Below are positions 1-4,826 of a DNA stretch of 5,332 nucleotides, piece by piece; the stretch's first letter is position 1; each line of letters begins with the position of its first letter. Origin of the DNA: Streptomyces katrae (GTDB lineage: Bacteria; Actinomycetota; Actinomycetes; Streptomycetales; Streptomycetaceae). The stretch is taken from positions 1 through 5,332 of the forward strand of contig NZ_JZWV01000722.1 in NCBI RefSeq assembly GCF_000966975.1. Direction: 5' to 3'. Both the position numbers and the translations under genes were made by a program. The notes below the pieces were generated by a model. It worked only from the letters and a program-made list of their open reading frames with translations. It searched no databases and was not told where the DNA came from.

Positions 1-24
1 CAGGGCAGTCCCAGTTGGCTCCGG

Positions 25-40
25 CCCTACGAGGTTAGGG
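25..40. repeat. Short inverted repeat upstream of the first gene
   Basis: CCCTA (25-29) and TAGGG (36-40) are perfect reverse complements around a 6-nt loop. They lie 17 nt or more before the Shine-Dalgarno sequence of the first gene. The dyad could be the foot of an upstream terminator or a small operator. There is no T-run, and a 5-bp stem can arise by chance, so no function is claimed. Confidence 0.2.
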
Positions 41-57
41 TGCTGATTCACGAACCG

Positions 58-64
58 AGGAGGG
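58..64 (+). promoter_or_regulatory. Shine-Dalgarno sequence that decides the start at 70
   Basis: AGGAGGG lies 5 nt before the GTG at 70. The longer reading from GTG 40 has no comparable purine run before it, and its extra ten residues would be translated through the CCCTA/TAGGG dyad and this SD. The site therefore favours the 153-residue product. Confidence 0.65.
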
Positions 65-69
65 CTGGC

Positions 70-531
70 GTGCACGACAGACCGCGGCTTGAGGAAGCCA
101 TTGATGTCCTGCGCGCCGAGCTGGACGTCGGGCGATCGACGAAGACCGAGTTGACCACTCGGGCTGCGTGGCTGGCCTTCATGCGATTCGCGCGGCAGCG
201 CTTTGCCACCGCGCCCACACCCGACTCAGACGGCCTGCTCTTCCAGTACGGCACGTACGCCTTCAGCGGGCGGCCGATGTTCACTGTGGACCTCACGCGG
301 CAGTTCGACGTCAGTGACGACAAGGGTGAGCACGAGCACTACCTACAGGTTCACTGCGAACTCCGCTACGAGCGCGAACCCGTCCTGGATGCCCTGGGTA
401 GCTTCGATTCCTGGTTCTTCCACGACACCAATGGGGACCTCGACGAGTGGTTCGCCGCCATGGAGAGGCACCTCGAACTGTTGCTTGCTCGCAGGCCCTC
501 CGAGATCGATGTGTACGAGGAGCCGGTATAG
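70..531 (+). CDS. Hypothetical acidic protein, 153 aa
   Basis: I do not recognise the family. The product is soluble and acidic, with no signal peptide or membrane segment. The N-terminal third is charged and probably helical (HDRPRLEEAIDVLRAEL and the AWLAFMRFARQRFA stretch). The middle looks like beta strands (LLFQYGTYAFSGRPMFTVDL, then a YLQVHCELRYE strand). The C-terminus is acidic and aromatic-rich (SFDSWFFHDTNGDLDEWF), followed by a final helix. The GTG at 70 is preferred over GTG 40 because AGGAGGG sits just before it. Codon use is strongly actinobacterial. The TAG stop (529-531) is only 4 bp from the stop of the convergent transposase relic, so an IS-linked deletion may have reached the 3' end and the native C-terminus could have been slightly different. 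Small stand-alone proteins like this are sometimes immunity or accessory proteins, but nothing here shows that. Confidence 0.75.
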   Translation: MHDRPRLEEAIDVLRAELDVGRSTKTELTTRAAWLAFMRFARQRFATAPTPDSDGLLFQYGTYAFSGRPMFTVDLTRQFDVSDDKGEHEHYLQVHCELRYEREPVLDALGSFDSWFFHDTNGDLDEWFAAMERHLELLLARRPSEIDVYEEPV

Positions 532-532
532 G

Positions 533-1131
533 TCGTCACGCCAGCAGGACTCGCTTGCGTAGGAGGTCGAAGCCGGCGCGGCCGAACATCTGGCGTTTGA
601 GCATCTTGATCCGGTTGACGTGGCCTTCGGCGACGCCGGAGTTCCAGGGCGGGGCGAGGCCGGCGATGACGGCGTCGCGGTCCCGGCAGACCACCTCGAC
701 ACCAGGCCGCTGGGCGAGCCAGGCCGTCAGGCTCGACGCTTCTCGATCGGGTAAGAGATCGAATGGACGGCGGGTTTCGACGTCCACCAGAACAGTGCCG
801 TAGTGGCGGCCCTTGCGGGTGGCGTACTCGTCGACGCCGACCACGCGCGGCGTCGGCACCTTCGGCTCAGGCAGCGCTTCGACCAGGCACAAGACCGTAC
901 TCCGGCTGATGGACATGCCGAGCATGACAGCCAAGCGGCGCCGGTTTGACCGGCCAGGGCAAGGCCGACTGCGGTCAGGGTGGATCGCAGCCGCTCGGTG
1001 CGCTGGCCATAGTTGCGGGTCAGGCCGGGTATCTGCTCAACGAACGTCCGGCGCGGGCACTTCGTGTTCCGGCACCGGAACCGCCGGACCCGCAGCTGGA
1101 GTACGACGCTTCGCCCGGCACCCAGGCCTGG
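533..1131. mobile_element. Degenerate ISL3-family insertion sequence relic
   Basis: Only transposase coding sequence survives. On the left, the transposase stop (536-538) almost touches the stop of the upstream gene, leaving no room for the terminal inverted repeat that should follow. On the right, recognisable homology fades near 1120-1127, at a 10-bp palindrome CCAGGCCTGG (1122-1131), before the expected N-terminus and left inverted repeat. I see no inverted-repeat pair and no target-site duplication. The element should be immobile. Its right boundary is judged by eye and is uncertain by tens of bases. Confidence 0.7.
536..1127 (-). pseudogene. ISL3-family transposase, broken (truncated, frameshifted, internally deleted)
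   Basis: Read on the minus strand from about 1127, the first frame gives the end of an ISL3 N-terminal region: a VVLQLRVRRFRC strand, the second zinc-finger half [18 protein letters not shown], then [10 protein letters not shown]. The frame breaks near 930-934. The next frame continues with [20 protein letters not shown], the first catalytic Asp in [12 protein letters not shown], and [20 protein letters not shown] up to VVCRDR. At about 674 it jumps in frame to the family's C-terminal motif, GLAPPWNSG followed by [20 protein letters not shown]. The Glu of the DDE triad (VAEGH) remains. The whole middle of the catalytic domain, with the second Asp (DRWHL motif), is gone. The first CxxC of the zinc finger is also missing. 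A normal member has roughly 400 or more residues; about 195 remain. The product cannot be an active transposase. The family call rests on recalled ISL3 motifs and is firm. Confidence 0.85.
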
Positions 1132-1215
1132 AGCATTGCTTCCCGGCCGCCCCCGGATCTCCACCTCCTTCTCCACCCCCGGGTCCAGGTGCGGAAGGCG
1201 GCTCCGCAGCAGTCT

Positions 1216-1221
1216 GGAGGG
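1216..1221 (+). promoter_or_regulatory. Ribosome binding site of the two-component operon's first gene
   Basis: GGAGGG ends one base before ATG 1223. The spacing is shorter than usual, but it is the only SD near the only plausible start of this frame. I see no convincing -35/-10 pair between the ISL3 relic and this site, so the operon promoter is unlocated. Confidence 0.55.
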
Positions 1222-1222
1222 C

Positions 1223-1747
1223 ATGACAGCAACCGAGTGGATCACCGACATCGCCCTCGTCCTGATCGTCTTCCGGCAGCTACGGGAGGGCCCTCTGGAC
1301 CGGAAGACCTTCCTGCTCCCGCTGGCGATCGTGGCCTTCGTGGGGTACTCGTACCTGGACTCCGTCCCCACCGACGGCAACGACCTCGTCCTGATCGGCA
1401 CCCTGACGGCCGTGGGTGCCGCGCTCGGCATCGCCGGCGGCATCTACACCCGGATCCGCAGCCTCGACGGAGCTCTCCTGATCAAGGCGGGCGCCGTGTC
1501 GGCGGTCCTCTGGATCGCCGGGATGGGGGCCCGGATGGGCTTCCAGACCTGGGTGGAACACGGCGGCGGCGCCGATGACGTGGCCCGGTTCAGCCTCGCC
1601 CACCACATCACCAGCCAGCAGGCGTGGGTCGCGGCCTTCGTGCTGATGGCGCTCACCGAGGTCGTCACCCGAGTGGCCACGATCTACATCCGCAGCCGGG
1701 CCATGGCGAAGGCCGCCACCCGCCCCGTGCTCGGCACCACGGTCTGA
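1223..1747 (+). CDS. Multi-pass membrane protein (DUF1453/CcdC-like), first gene of two-component operon
   Basis: The 174-residue product is an integral membrane protein. Hydrophobic segments lie at about residues 6-18, 29-45, 54-73, 85-107 and 133-156, giving four or five spans. Positively charged loops (RQLREGPLDRK at 18-28, YTRIRS after span 3) and a basic tail (YIRSRAMAKAATR) suggest a cytoplasmic C-terminus. The pattern of a short first helix ending in VFRQLR, a compact bundle and a TRIRSLDG loop resembles actinobacterial DUF1453 (CcdC-like) proteins. That is recall, not a search result. There are no cysteines, so a thiol-redox role like that of other Ccd proteins is not supported. The frame is open further upstream through the IS relic, but that part is out of character, and the SD at 1216 supports ATG 1223. 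The stop is 2 bp before the kinase start, so the two are probably translated together. It may be a sensory or accessory subunit of the kinase (inference). Confidence 0.8.
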   Translation: MTATEWITDIALVLIVFRQLREGPLDRKTFLLPLAIVAFVGYSYLDSVPTDGNDLVLIGTLTAVGAALGIAGGIYTRIRSLDGALLIKAGAVSAVLWIAGMGARMGFQTWVEHGGGADDVARFSLAHHITSQQAWVAAFVLMALTEVVTRVATIYIRSRAMAKAATRPVLGTTV

Positions 1748-1749
1748 CC

Positions 1750-2961
1750 GTGCCGTATCTTCGGCCTGTGCCCGCAGACCAGAGCGCCCCGCACCCCGGC
1801 GACGACGCCGGCCGGAGTGCGGGCGCGCGCCCCGTGCCGGGGCACGACGTGCGCGTGCAGTGGGTGATCTCCCTCGCGGTCGTCGTCGTGGGACTCCTGA
1901 CGATCCGGCCCATGGGGCCGACCGGCCGGGGCTTGGCCGTGGCAGCCCTGTTCGTGGTCAACTCCGCCGCGCTGCTGGCCCGCCGGCTGCCCGAACACAA
2001 GGTCCCGCCGCGCATCGCCGTCGGCTGGCTGACGCTCGGGGTCGTCGCGGCGGCCGCCCTGATCGGCCTCAGCAGCAGCGGAACGGGTTACCTCTTCGCC
2101 TTCTTCCTCGCCGGCCACATCGGATACCGGCTGGAGACCAGACAGGCCCTCGTCGTGGCGGGATTCTGCAGCCTGCTCTGCGGTGCCGTGCTGTACTTCC
2201 GCCTGGGACCGGGGCACGAGGCGCTGCCCTGGGTGTTCGGCCTCGCCACCGGCGCCCCGGTCCTGATCGGCATCGTCAACCGCAGCCAGCGGCAGGCCGT
2301 ACGGGCGGCGATCGATGCGGCGGAGTCGGCCGAACGCGCCGCCCGCGCCGAGGCGCGTACCGCCGTGCTGACCGAACGCGGCCGGATCGCCCGGGACGTG
2401 CACGACGTCCTGGCGCATTCCCTCGCCGGGATCAACATGCAGCTGGAGCTGGCCGACGCGCTGATCGACACGGGGGATCTGGAGAAGGTGCGCGAGGCCC
2501 ACGCCAAGGCACACAGCCTCGTCAAGGAGAGCCTGAAACAAGCACAGTGGACCGTCCACGCCCTGCGTGAGGACGCGCTGCCGCTGCGGGAGACCCTGGC
2601 CTCGATGCTCGCCTCCGCAGGCCACCGGGACGTCCTCACCGTCACCGGGACGGTGCGCGAGGTGCCCGCCCAGGCCGTCCAGAACCTGCTGAGGATTGCC
2701 CAGGAGGCCCTGACCAACGCGGCCCGGCACGCTCCCGGGGGAGCCGTCTCCATGGAGCTGGTGTTCACCCCGGAGTCGACTGTGCTGAGGATCCGCAACC
2801 GCCCCGCCACCCGCCCGGCGGCCCCGGGCGCGGGCAGCGGGATGGGTCTGATCGGCATGCGCGAACGCGTAGCCTTGCTCGGGGGAACGCTGACCGCGGG
2901 CCCGGTCACGGAGGGCCCGCATCTGGGCGACTGGCAAGTGGAGGCAGTGATCCCGCAATGA
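1750..2961 (+). CDS. Sensor histidine kinase, HisKA_3 (NarL-partner) family
   Basis: This membrane-bound kinase of about 403 residues should autophosphorylate on histidine and pass the phosphate to the regulator encoded next. The first 35 residues are a polar Pro/Ala/Gly tail. About six membrane segments follow (about 36-52, 61-78, 90-108, 112-127, 132-150, 158-176), without a large extracellular sensor domain. An Ala/Arg/Glu-rich helix (about 180-210) leads into the HisKA_3 dimerisation domain, with the phospho-acceptor His218 in RIARDVHDVLAHSL. The ATPase domain has an N-box IAQEALTNAARH (Asn323) and a glycine box GSGMGLIGMRER (362-372). Where the classical family has Asp in the first ATP-lid motif, this protein has Asn350 (RIRNRP), a variant I recall from other actinobacterial members. 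GTG 1750 is chosen because it follows the upstream stop by 2 bp. There is no clear SD, and GTG 1768, 1834, 1849 or 1855 are possible starts that would shorten the tail. The overall form is DesK-like; the signal is unknown. Confidence 0.93.
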   Translation: MPYLRPVPADQSAPHPGDDAGRSAGARPVPGHDVRVQWVISLAVVVVGLLTIRPMGPTGRGLAVAALFVVNSAALLARRLPEHKVPPRIAVGWLTLGVVAAAALIGLSSSGTGYLFAFFLAGHIGYRLETRQALVVAGFCSLLCGAVLYFRLGPGHEALPWVFGLATGAPVLIGIVNRSQRQAVRAAIDAAESAERAARAEARTAVLTERGRIARDVHDVLAHSLAGINMQLELADALIDTGDLEKVREAHAKAHSLVKESLKQAQWTVHALREDALPLRETLASMLASAGHRDVLTVTGTVREVPAQAVQNLLRIAQEALTNAARHAPGGAVSMELVFTPESTVLRIRNRPATRPAAPGAGSGMGLIGMRERVALLGGTLTAGPVTEGPHLGDWQVEAVIPQ

Positions 2962-3623
2962 CCGAAGCGGTCGCACAGGAGGAGCAGTTGAAGGTGGTCG
3001 TCGCCGACGACCAGGCCGCCGTCCGTGAGCCCCTCGCCGCGGTCCTCGCCCTGGCCGAGGGTATCGAGGTCGTCGCGGCGGCGGCGAACGGCACCGAGGT
3101 GCTGGCGGCGGTCGCGGCCGGCCCGGTGGACGTGGTGCTGATGGATCTGAGGATGCCCGTCATGGACGGGATCGAGACGACCCGCCGACTGGCCGGTGAG
3201 TACCCGGACGTCGCGGTGGTGGTCCTGACGACCTTCGCCGACGACGACTCGATTCTCGGCGCGCTGGGCGCGGGGGCCCGCGGCTACCTGACCAAGAACG
3301 CCGGACGCCAGGACATCACCCGCGCGATCCGTGCCGCGGCCGCCGGCCAGTCCGTACTCGACCGCGAGGTCCAGGACCGCCTCCTGGCCACCGCCAGGAC
3401 CCACGCGCCCCCGGCCTACCGTCCCTTGCCCGAGGACCTCACCCCGCGCGAACGCGAAGTCCTCGCGCTGATCGGCGAGGGCCTGCCCAACCGGGGCATC
3501 GCCGAGCGGCTCTTCATCAGCGAGGCCACGGTCAAGACGCACATCAACAACCTGTTCGCCAAGGCAGGGATCCGCGACCGCGCGGACGCCGTCCGCCGCG
3601 CCATCGCCGCGGGCCTGGCCTGA
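2958..3623 (+). CDS. Response regulator, NarL/FixJ family (REC + LuxR-type HTH)
   Basis: This is the cytoplasmic DNA-binding partner of the kinase, 221 residues if begun at ATG 2958. The receiver domain holds the acidic pair Asp17-Asp18 (VVVADDQ), the phospho-acceptor Asp63 in VVLMDLRMPVMDG, the switch Thr in VVLTTFADDD and the conserved Lys in GYLTKNAG. After a linker of about 30 residues comes a LuxR-type helix-turn-helix starting at Leu161 (LTPREREVLALIGEG), with the recognition part ISEATVKTHINNLFAKAGI. All residues needed for phosphorylation are present, and the length is normal for the family. The start overlaps the kinase stop as ATGA. An alternative is TTG 2988, ten codons later, which has a much better SD and gives the compact N-terminus MKVVVADDQ. 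It probably regulates its own operon and unknown targets. Confidence 0.95.
   Translation: MTEAVAQEEQLKVVVADDQAAVREPLAAVLALAEGIEVVAAAANGTEVLAAVAAGPVDVVLMDLRMPVMDGIETTRRLAGEYPDVAVVVLTTFADDDSILGALGAGARGYLTKNAGRQDITRAIRAAAAGQSVLDREVQDRLLATARTHAPPAYRPLPEDLTPREREVLALIGEGLPNRGIAERLFISEATVKTHINNLFAKAGIRDRADAVRRAIAAGLA
2978..2985 (+). promoter_or_regulatory. Internal Shine-Dalgarno-like run before a TTG codon in the regulator gene
   Basis: A GGAGGAG run (2979-2984 core) lies 3-5 nt before the in-frame TTG at 2988. By contrast, the GGAGG nearest ATG 2958 is at 2940-2944, 13 nt away. The site could allow internal initiation of the regulator. It may equally be just Glu-Glu codons (EEQ). Confidence 0.4.
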
Positions 3624-3628
3624 GCTGT

Positions 3629-3674
3629 CGTGGACCACGCGATGTTGATGTCGGATCACGGCCGGTTCGCGTGG
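3629..3674. repeat. Overlapping inverted repeats after the response regulator
   Basis: Two perfect dyads share sequence. CGTGG-A-CCACG spans 3629-3639, starting 6 bp after the regulator stop. CCACGCGA (3635-3642) is the exact reverse complement of TCGCGTGG (3667-3674) across 24 bp. The first has a 1-nt centre, so it would work as a protein site rather than an RNA hairpin. The second could form an 8-bp stem. There is no T-run, though actinobacterial terminators often lack one. Either a terminator for the operon or a binding site is possible. Confidence 0.35.
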
Positions 3675-3707
3675 CGGGGCGGCGGCCCGTAGCTGGTAGG
3701 CGACCGT

Positions 3708-3733
3708 CTGGGGGCGCGGGAACGCCCGGTCAG
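3708..3733. terminator. Possible terminator hairpin between convergent genes
   Basis: GGGCG (3712-3716) pairs with CGCCC (3723-3727) around a 6-nt loop. An outer CTG/CAG pair (3708-3710 with 3731-3733) is separated from it by a small internal loop. It lies midway in the 194-bp gap between the regulator and the convergent orphan gene, where a two-way terminator is expected. The stem is short and lacks a U-tract. I see no gene in the remainder of 3624-3817. Confidence 0.3.
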
Positions 3734-3817
3734 GGTGCGGGTAGCCCGTGCCGATATGGCGTGCGGGGGTGAGCCGCCCGTGTCCCCTATGGCTGCGTCC
3801 GCAATGAAGGGCCCCGT

Positions 3818-4213
3818 TCAGAGATCCTCGGCATCCGGGTAGTGCTGGCGAAGTTCGCTGAGTACGCGCTCGTCGACGGCCATGACATCCCACGAGGAGC
3901 TGTCGAACTCGGTCAGGACGAGCACCAGCTCGTCCCCGGCGAACCCACGTGCTTCGGCGTTGATCAACTGGAGGAAGGGGGTCGTCAGCGACAACAGCGT
4001 CAACATATCCATGCCGGCGTCGGCGGACCGTCTCTCCATCTCGACACAGCGAGGATCGACGATCTCGTCGCACTCAATGCGCCACGTCAGGTCCAAGCCG
4101 GAGCTGCCGAGCCGAACCAGCACCTCAGCCAGGGTCACGTAGTGCTCTCCGTGCCAGGCAGGAAACGTGATCCCCCTCATCCCCGCCTCTGCTACAGCTG
4201 TATCGCGTGACAT
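3818..4213 (-). CDS. Hypothetical acidic protein, 131 aa
   Basis: I do not recognise the family. The product is a soluble, acidic protein without signal peptide or membrane spans. Visible elements are an aromatic N-terminal stretch (ITFPAWHGEHYVTLAEVLVR), a LDLTWRIECDEIVDP strand with Cys and acidic residues, a helical MDMLTLLSLTTPFLQLINAE part, a strand GDELVLVLTEFDSSSWDVM and an acidic end (YPDAEDL). Chosen start: ATG at 4213, with AAGGGG (complement of 4218-4223) 4 nt before it. GTG 4237 would add eight residues and lacks an SD. An ATG eleven codons inside has a G-rich run before it and is also possible. It is convergent with the two-component operon and divergent from merR, so it is probably transcribed alone. 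Nothing in the sequence reveals a function. Confidence 0.75.
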   Translation of the reverse strand: MSRDTAVAEAGMRGITFPAWHGEHYVTLAEVLVRLGSSGLDLTWRIECDEIVDPRCVEMERRSADAGMDMLTLLSLTTPFLQLINAEARGFAGDELVLVLTEFDSSSWDVMAVDERVLSELRQHYPDAEDL

Positions 4214-4291
4214 GCGGCCCCTTCGCTCAACGAACACTAGGCCATGGCCGTGATCAGCTCATACGATCCATCGGACAGGCCCGCTCGCCCC

Positions 4292-4297
4292 GGGAGG
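4292..4297 (+). promoter_or_regulatory. Strong SD in the merR leader
   Basis: GGGAGG, centred on 4292-4297, is the best ribosome binding site in the 4214-4414 intergenic stretch. It lies 5-6 nt before ATG 4303, not before merR, and so points to translation of a short leader ORF. I see no clear promoter upstream of it. The stretch from 4214 to 4290 otherwise shows nothing recognisable. Confidence 0.4.
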
Positions 4298-4302
4298 CAT
4301 AG

Positions 4303-4341
4303 ATGATCACGACTCAATGTTGCGCGACACGAGGTTGTTGA
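4303..4341 (+). CDS. Possible 12-aa leader peptide MITTQCCATRGC
   Basis: This micro-ORF has an ATG with good SD spacing and ends in TGA 4339-4341. Three of its twelve codons are cysteine (two adjacent), unusual for so short a peptide. Its stop overlaps the next ATG as TGATG (4339-4343). It could act as a translated leader controlling the downstream genes, as cysteine-rich leader peptides do elsewhere in actinobacteria, or it could be chance. No conservation data are available. Confidence 0.25.
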   Translation: MITTQCCATRGC

Positions 4342-4418
4342 TGCCTGAGCAGGTCTTCAACTCGTCGCAGCGAGTCCCGGAAGATTGCGGCGCGGCTGGA
4401 CGTTGGCTGCAGGTATGA
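4341..4418 (+). CDS. Possible 25-aa coupling ORF into merR
   Basis: The ORF starts MPEQVFNSSQRVPEDCGAAG and ends in TGA 4416-4418, which overlaps the merR ATG at 4415 as ATGA. It has no SD of its own, but its ATG overlaps the stop of the preceding 12-codon ORF. It may exist only to carry ribosomes to merR, whose own SD is poor. The composition is unremarkable and no family is recognised, so the call is weak. Confidence 0.2.
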   Translation: MPEQVFNSSQRVPEDCGAAGRWLQV

Positions 4419-4780
4419 AGATCGGCGAGGCTAGCAGAGTCAGCGGTGTGAGTGCGCGGTCGTTGCGGCACTACGAGGACGAGGGCTTGATCGTCCCTGG
4501 TCGTTTCAGCAATGGGTTCCGTGACTACTGCCAGTCCACCATCGATCGGGTGCTCGTCATCCGGTCGCTGCTGCAGTCCGGGCTGCCCGTGCGGTTGATC
4601 AGGGAAGTCCTGCCCAGCCTCACTGACGGAACCGATGCCGGCACCGAGGTGGTGTGTGCGGAGTTCCTGCACGAGGTGCAGGGCTATCGCGATCGGCTCG
4701 CCGCCCGCATTGCCGTTCTCAGCGATCAGCAGGCGGCACTCGACGCCTACTTGAGAGAGGCCCGCTGTACTGATCTCTGA
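4415..4780 (+). CDS. MerR-family transcriptional regulator
   Basis: The 121-residue product is a normal-length small MerR regulator. MerR proteins are dimers that twist promoters with over-long spacers into an active shape. Residues 1-20 form the HTH (MKIGEASRVSGVSARSLRHY). The wing follows (EDEGLIVPGR, then SNGFRDY), then helices up to about 70. A long helix at about 80-115 (FLHEVQGYRDRLAARIAVLS) is the antiparallel dimerisation coil. There is no separate ligand domain. Cysteines are only Cys39, Cys81 and Cys118: there is no SoxR-type four-cysteine cluster and no clear CueR-like metal loop, so the inducer is unknown. ATG 4415 is chosen because MKIGE is the standard start; TTG 4385 would add ten atypical residues. 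SD is poor (CAGG at close range), and the start overlaps an upstream micro-ORF stop. It precedes the oxidoreductase by 46 bp on the same strand and probably controls it from the promoter between them. Confidence 0.92.
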   Translation: MKIGEASRVSGVSARSLRHYEDEGLIVPGRFSNGFRDYCQSTIDRVLVIRSLLQSGLPVRLIREVLPSLTDGTDAGTEVVCAEFLHEVQGYRDRLAARIAVLSDQQAALDAYLREARCTDL

Positions 4781-4787
4781 CGACCGC

Positions 4788-4826
4788 TTGACCTTGACGT
4801 AAGTGTGAGGTTCCTACGGTCGGTGC
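4788..4826 (+). promoter_or_regulatory. MerR-type promoter/operator of the oxidoreductase gene
   Basis: TTGACC (4788-4793) makes a consensus-like -35. It overlaps a 21-bp dyad (4791-4811) whose outer arms ACCT/AGGT are exact; the left arm ACCTTGACG is of classic MerR-family type and the right arm GTGTGAGGT is degenerate. The best -10 candidates are TACGGT (4815-4820) or a hexamer one or two bases earlier, giving a spacer of 19-21 bp, over-long as MerR activation requires. The layout closely recalls CueR- and SoxR-type promoters. The expected start point falls at about 4826-4827, i.e. on the next gene's ATG. Confidence 0.65.

Noticed and set aside
1013..1222. N-terminal extension of the DUF1453-like protein through the IS relic
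   Set aside because: The frame is open but is read antisense through the transposase. Its residues are Arg/Pro/Ser-rich, and an SD directly precedes ATG 1223.
1128..1222. Intact transposase N-terminus (frame reading LLRSRLPHLDPGVEKEVEI)
   Set aside because: LPHLDPGVEKEVEI faintly recalls an ISL3 N-terminus, but the CPxCG motif and the SRYxR segment that should follow are absent in all three frames.
1684..2976. Minus-strand open frame of 430 codons opposite the kinase
   Set aside because: It has His/Arg/Gly-rich composition, no recognisable motif and no SD. It is explained by GC-biased third positions of the plus-strand kinase.
2088..4073. Very long minus-strand open frame (661 codons) across the kinase and regulator genes
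   Set aside because: It is a shadow of high-GC coding sequence. Its translation is Arg/Gly/Pro-rich low-complexity text with no domain, while the plus strand encodes clear kinase and receiver motifs.
4193..4202. 10-bp palindrome TACAGCTGTA near the start of the 131-aa gene
   Set aside because: It lies inside the coding sequence (codons for Thr-Ala-Val), and one palindrome of this size is expected by chance in a window this long.
4307..4672. Minus-strand 121-codon frame opposite merR
   Set aside because: It covers the well-supported MerR gene in antisense, shows no domain and has no ribosome binding site.
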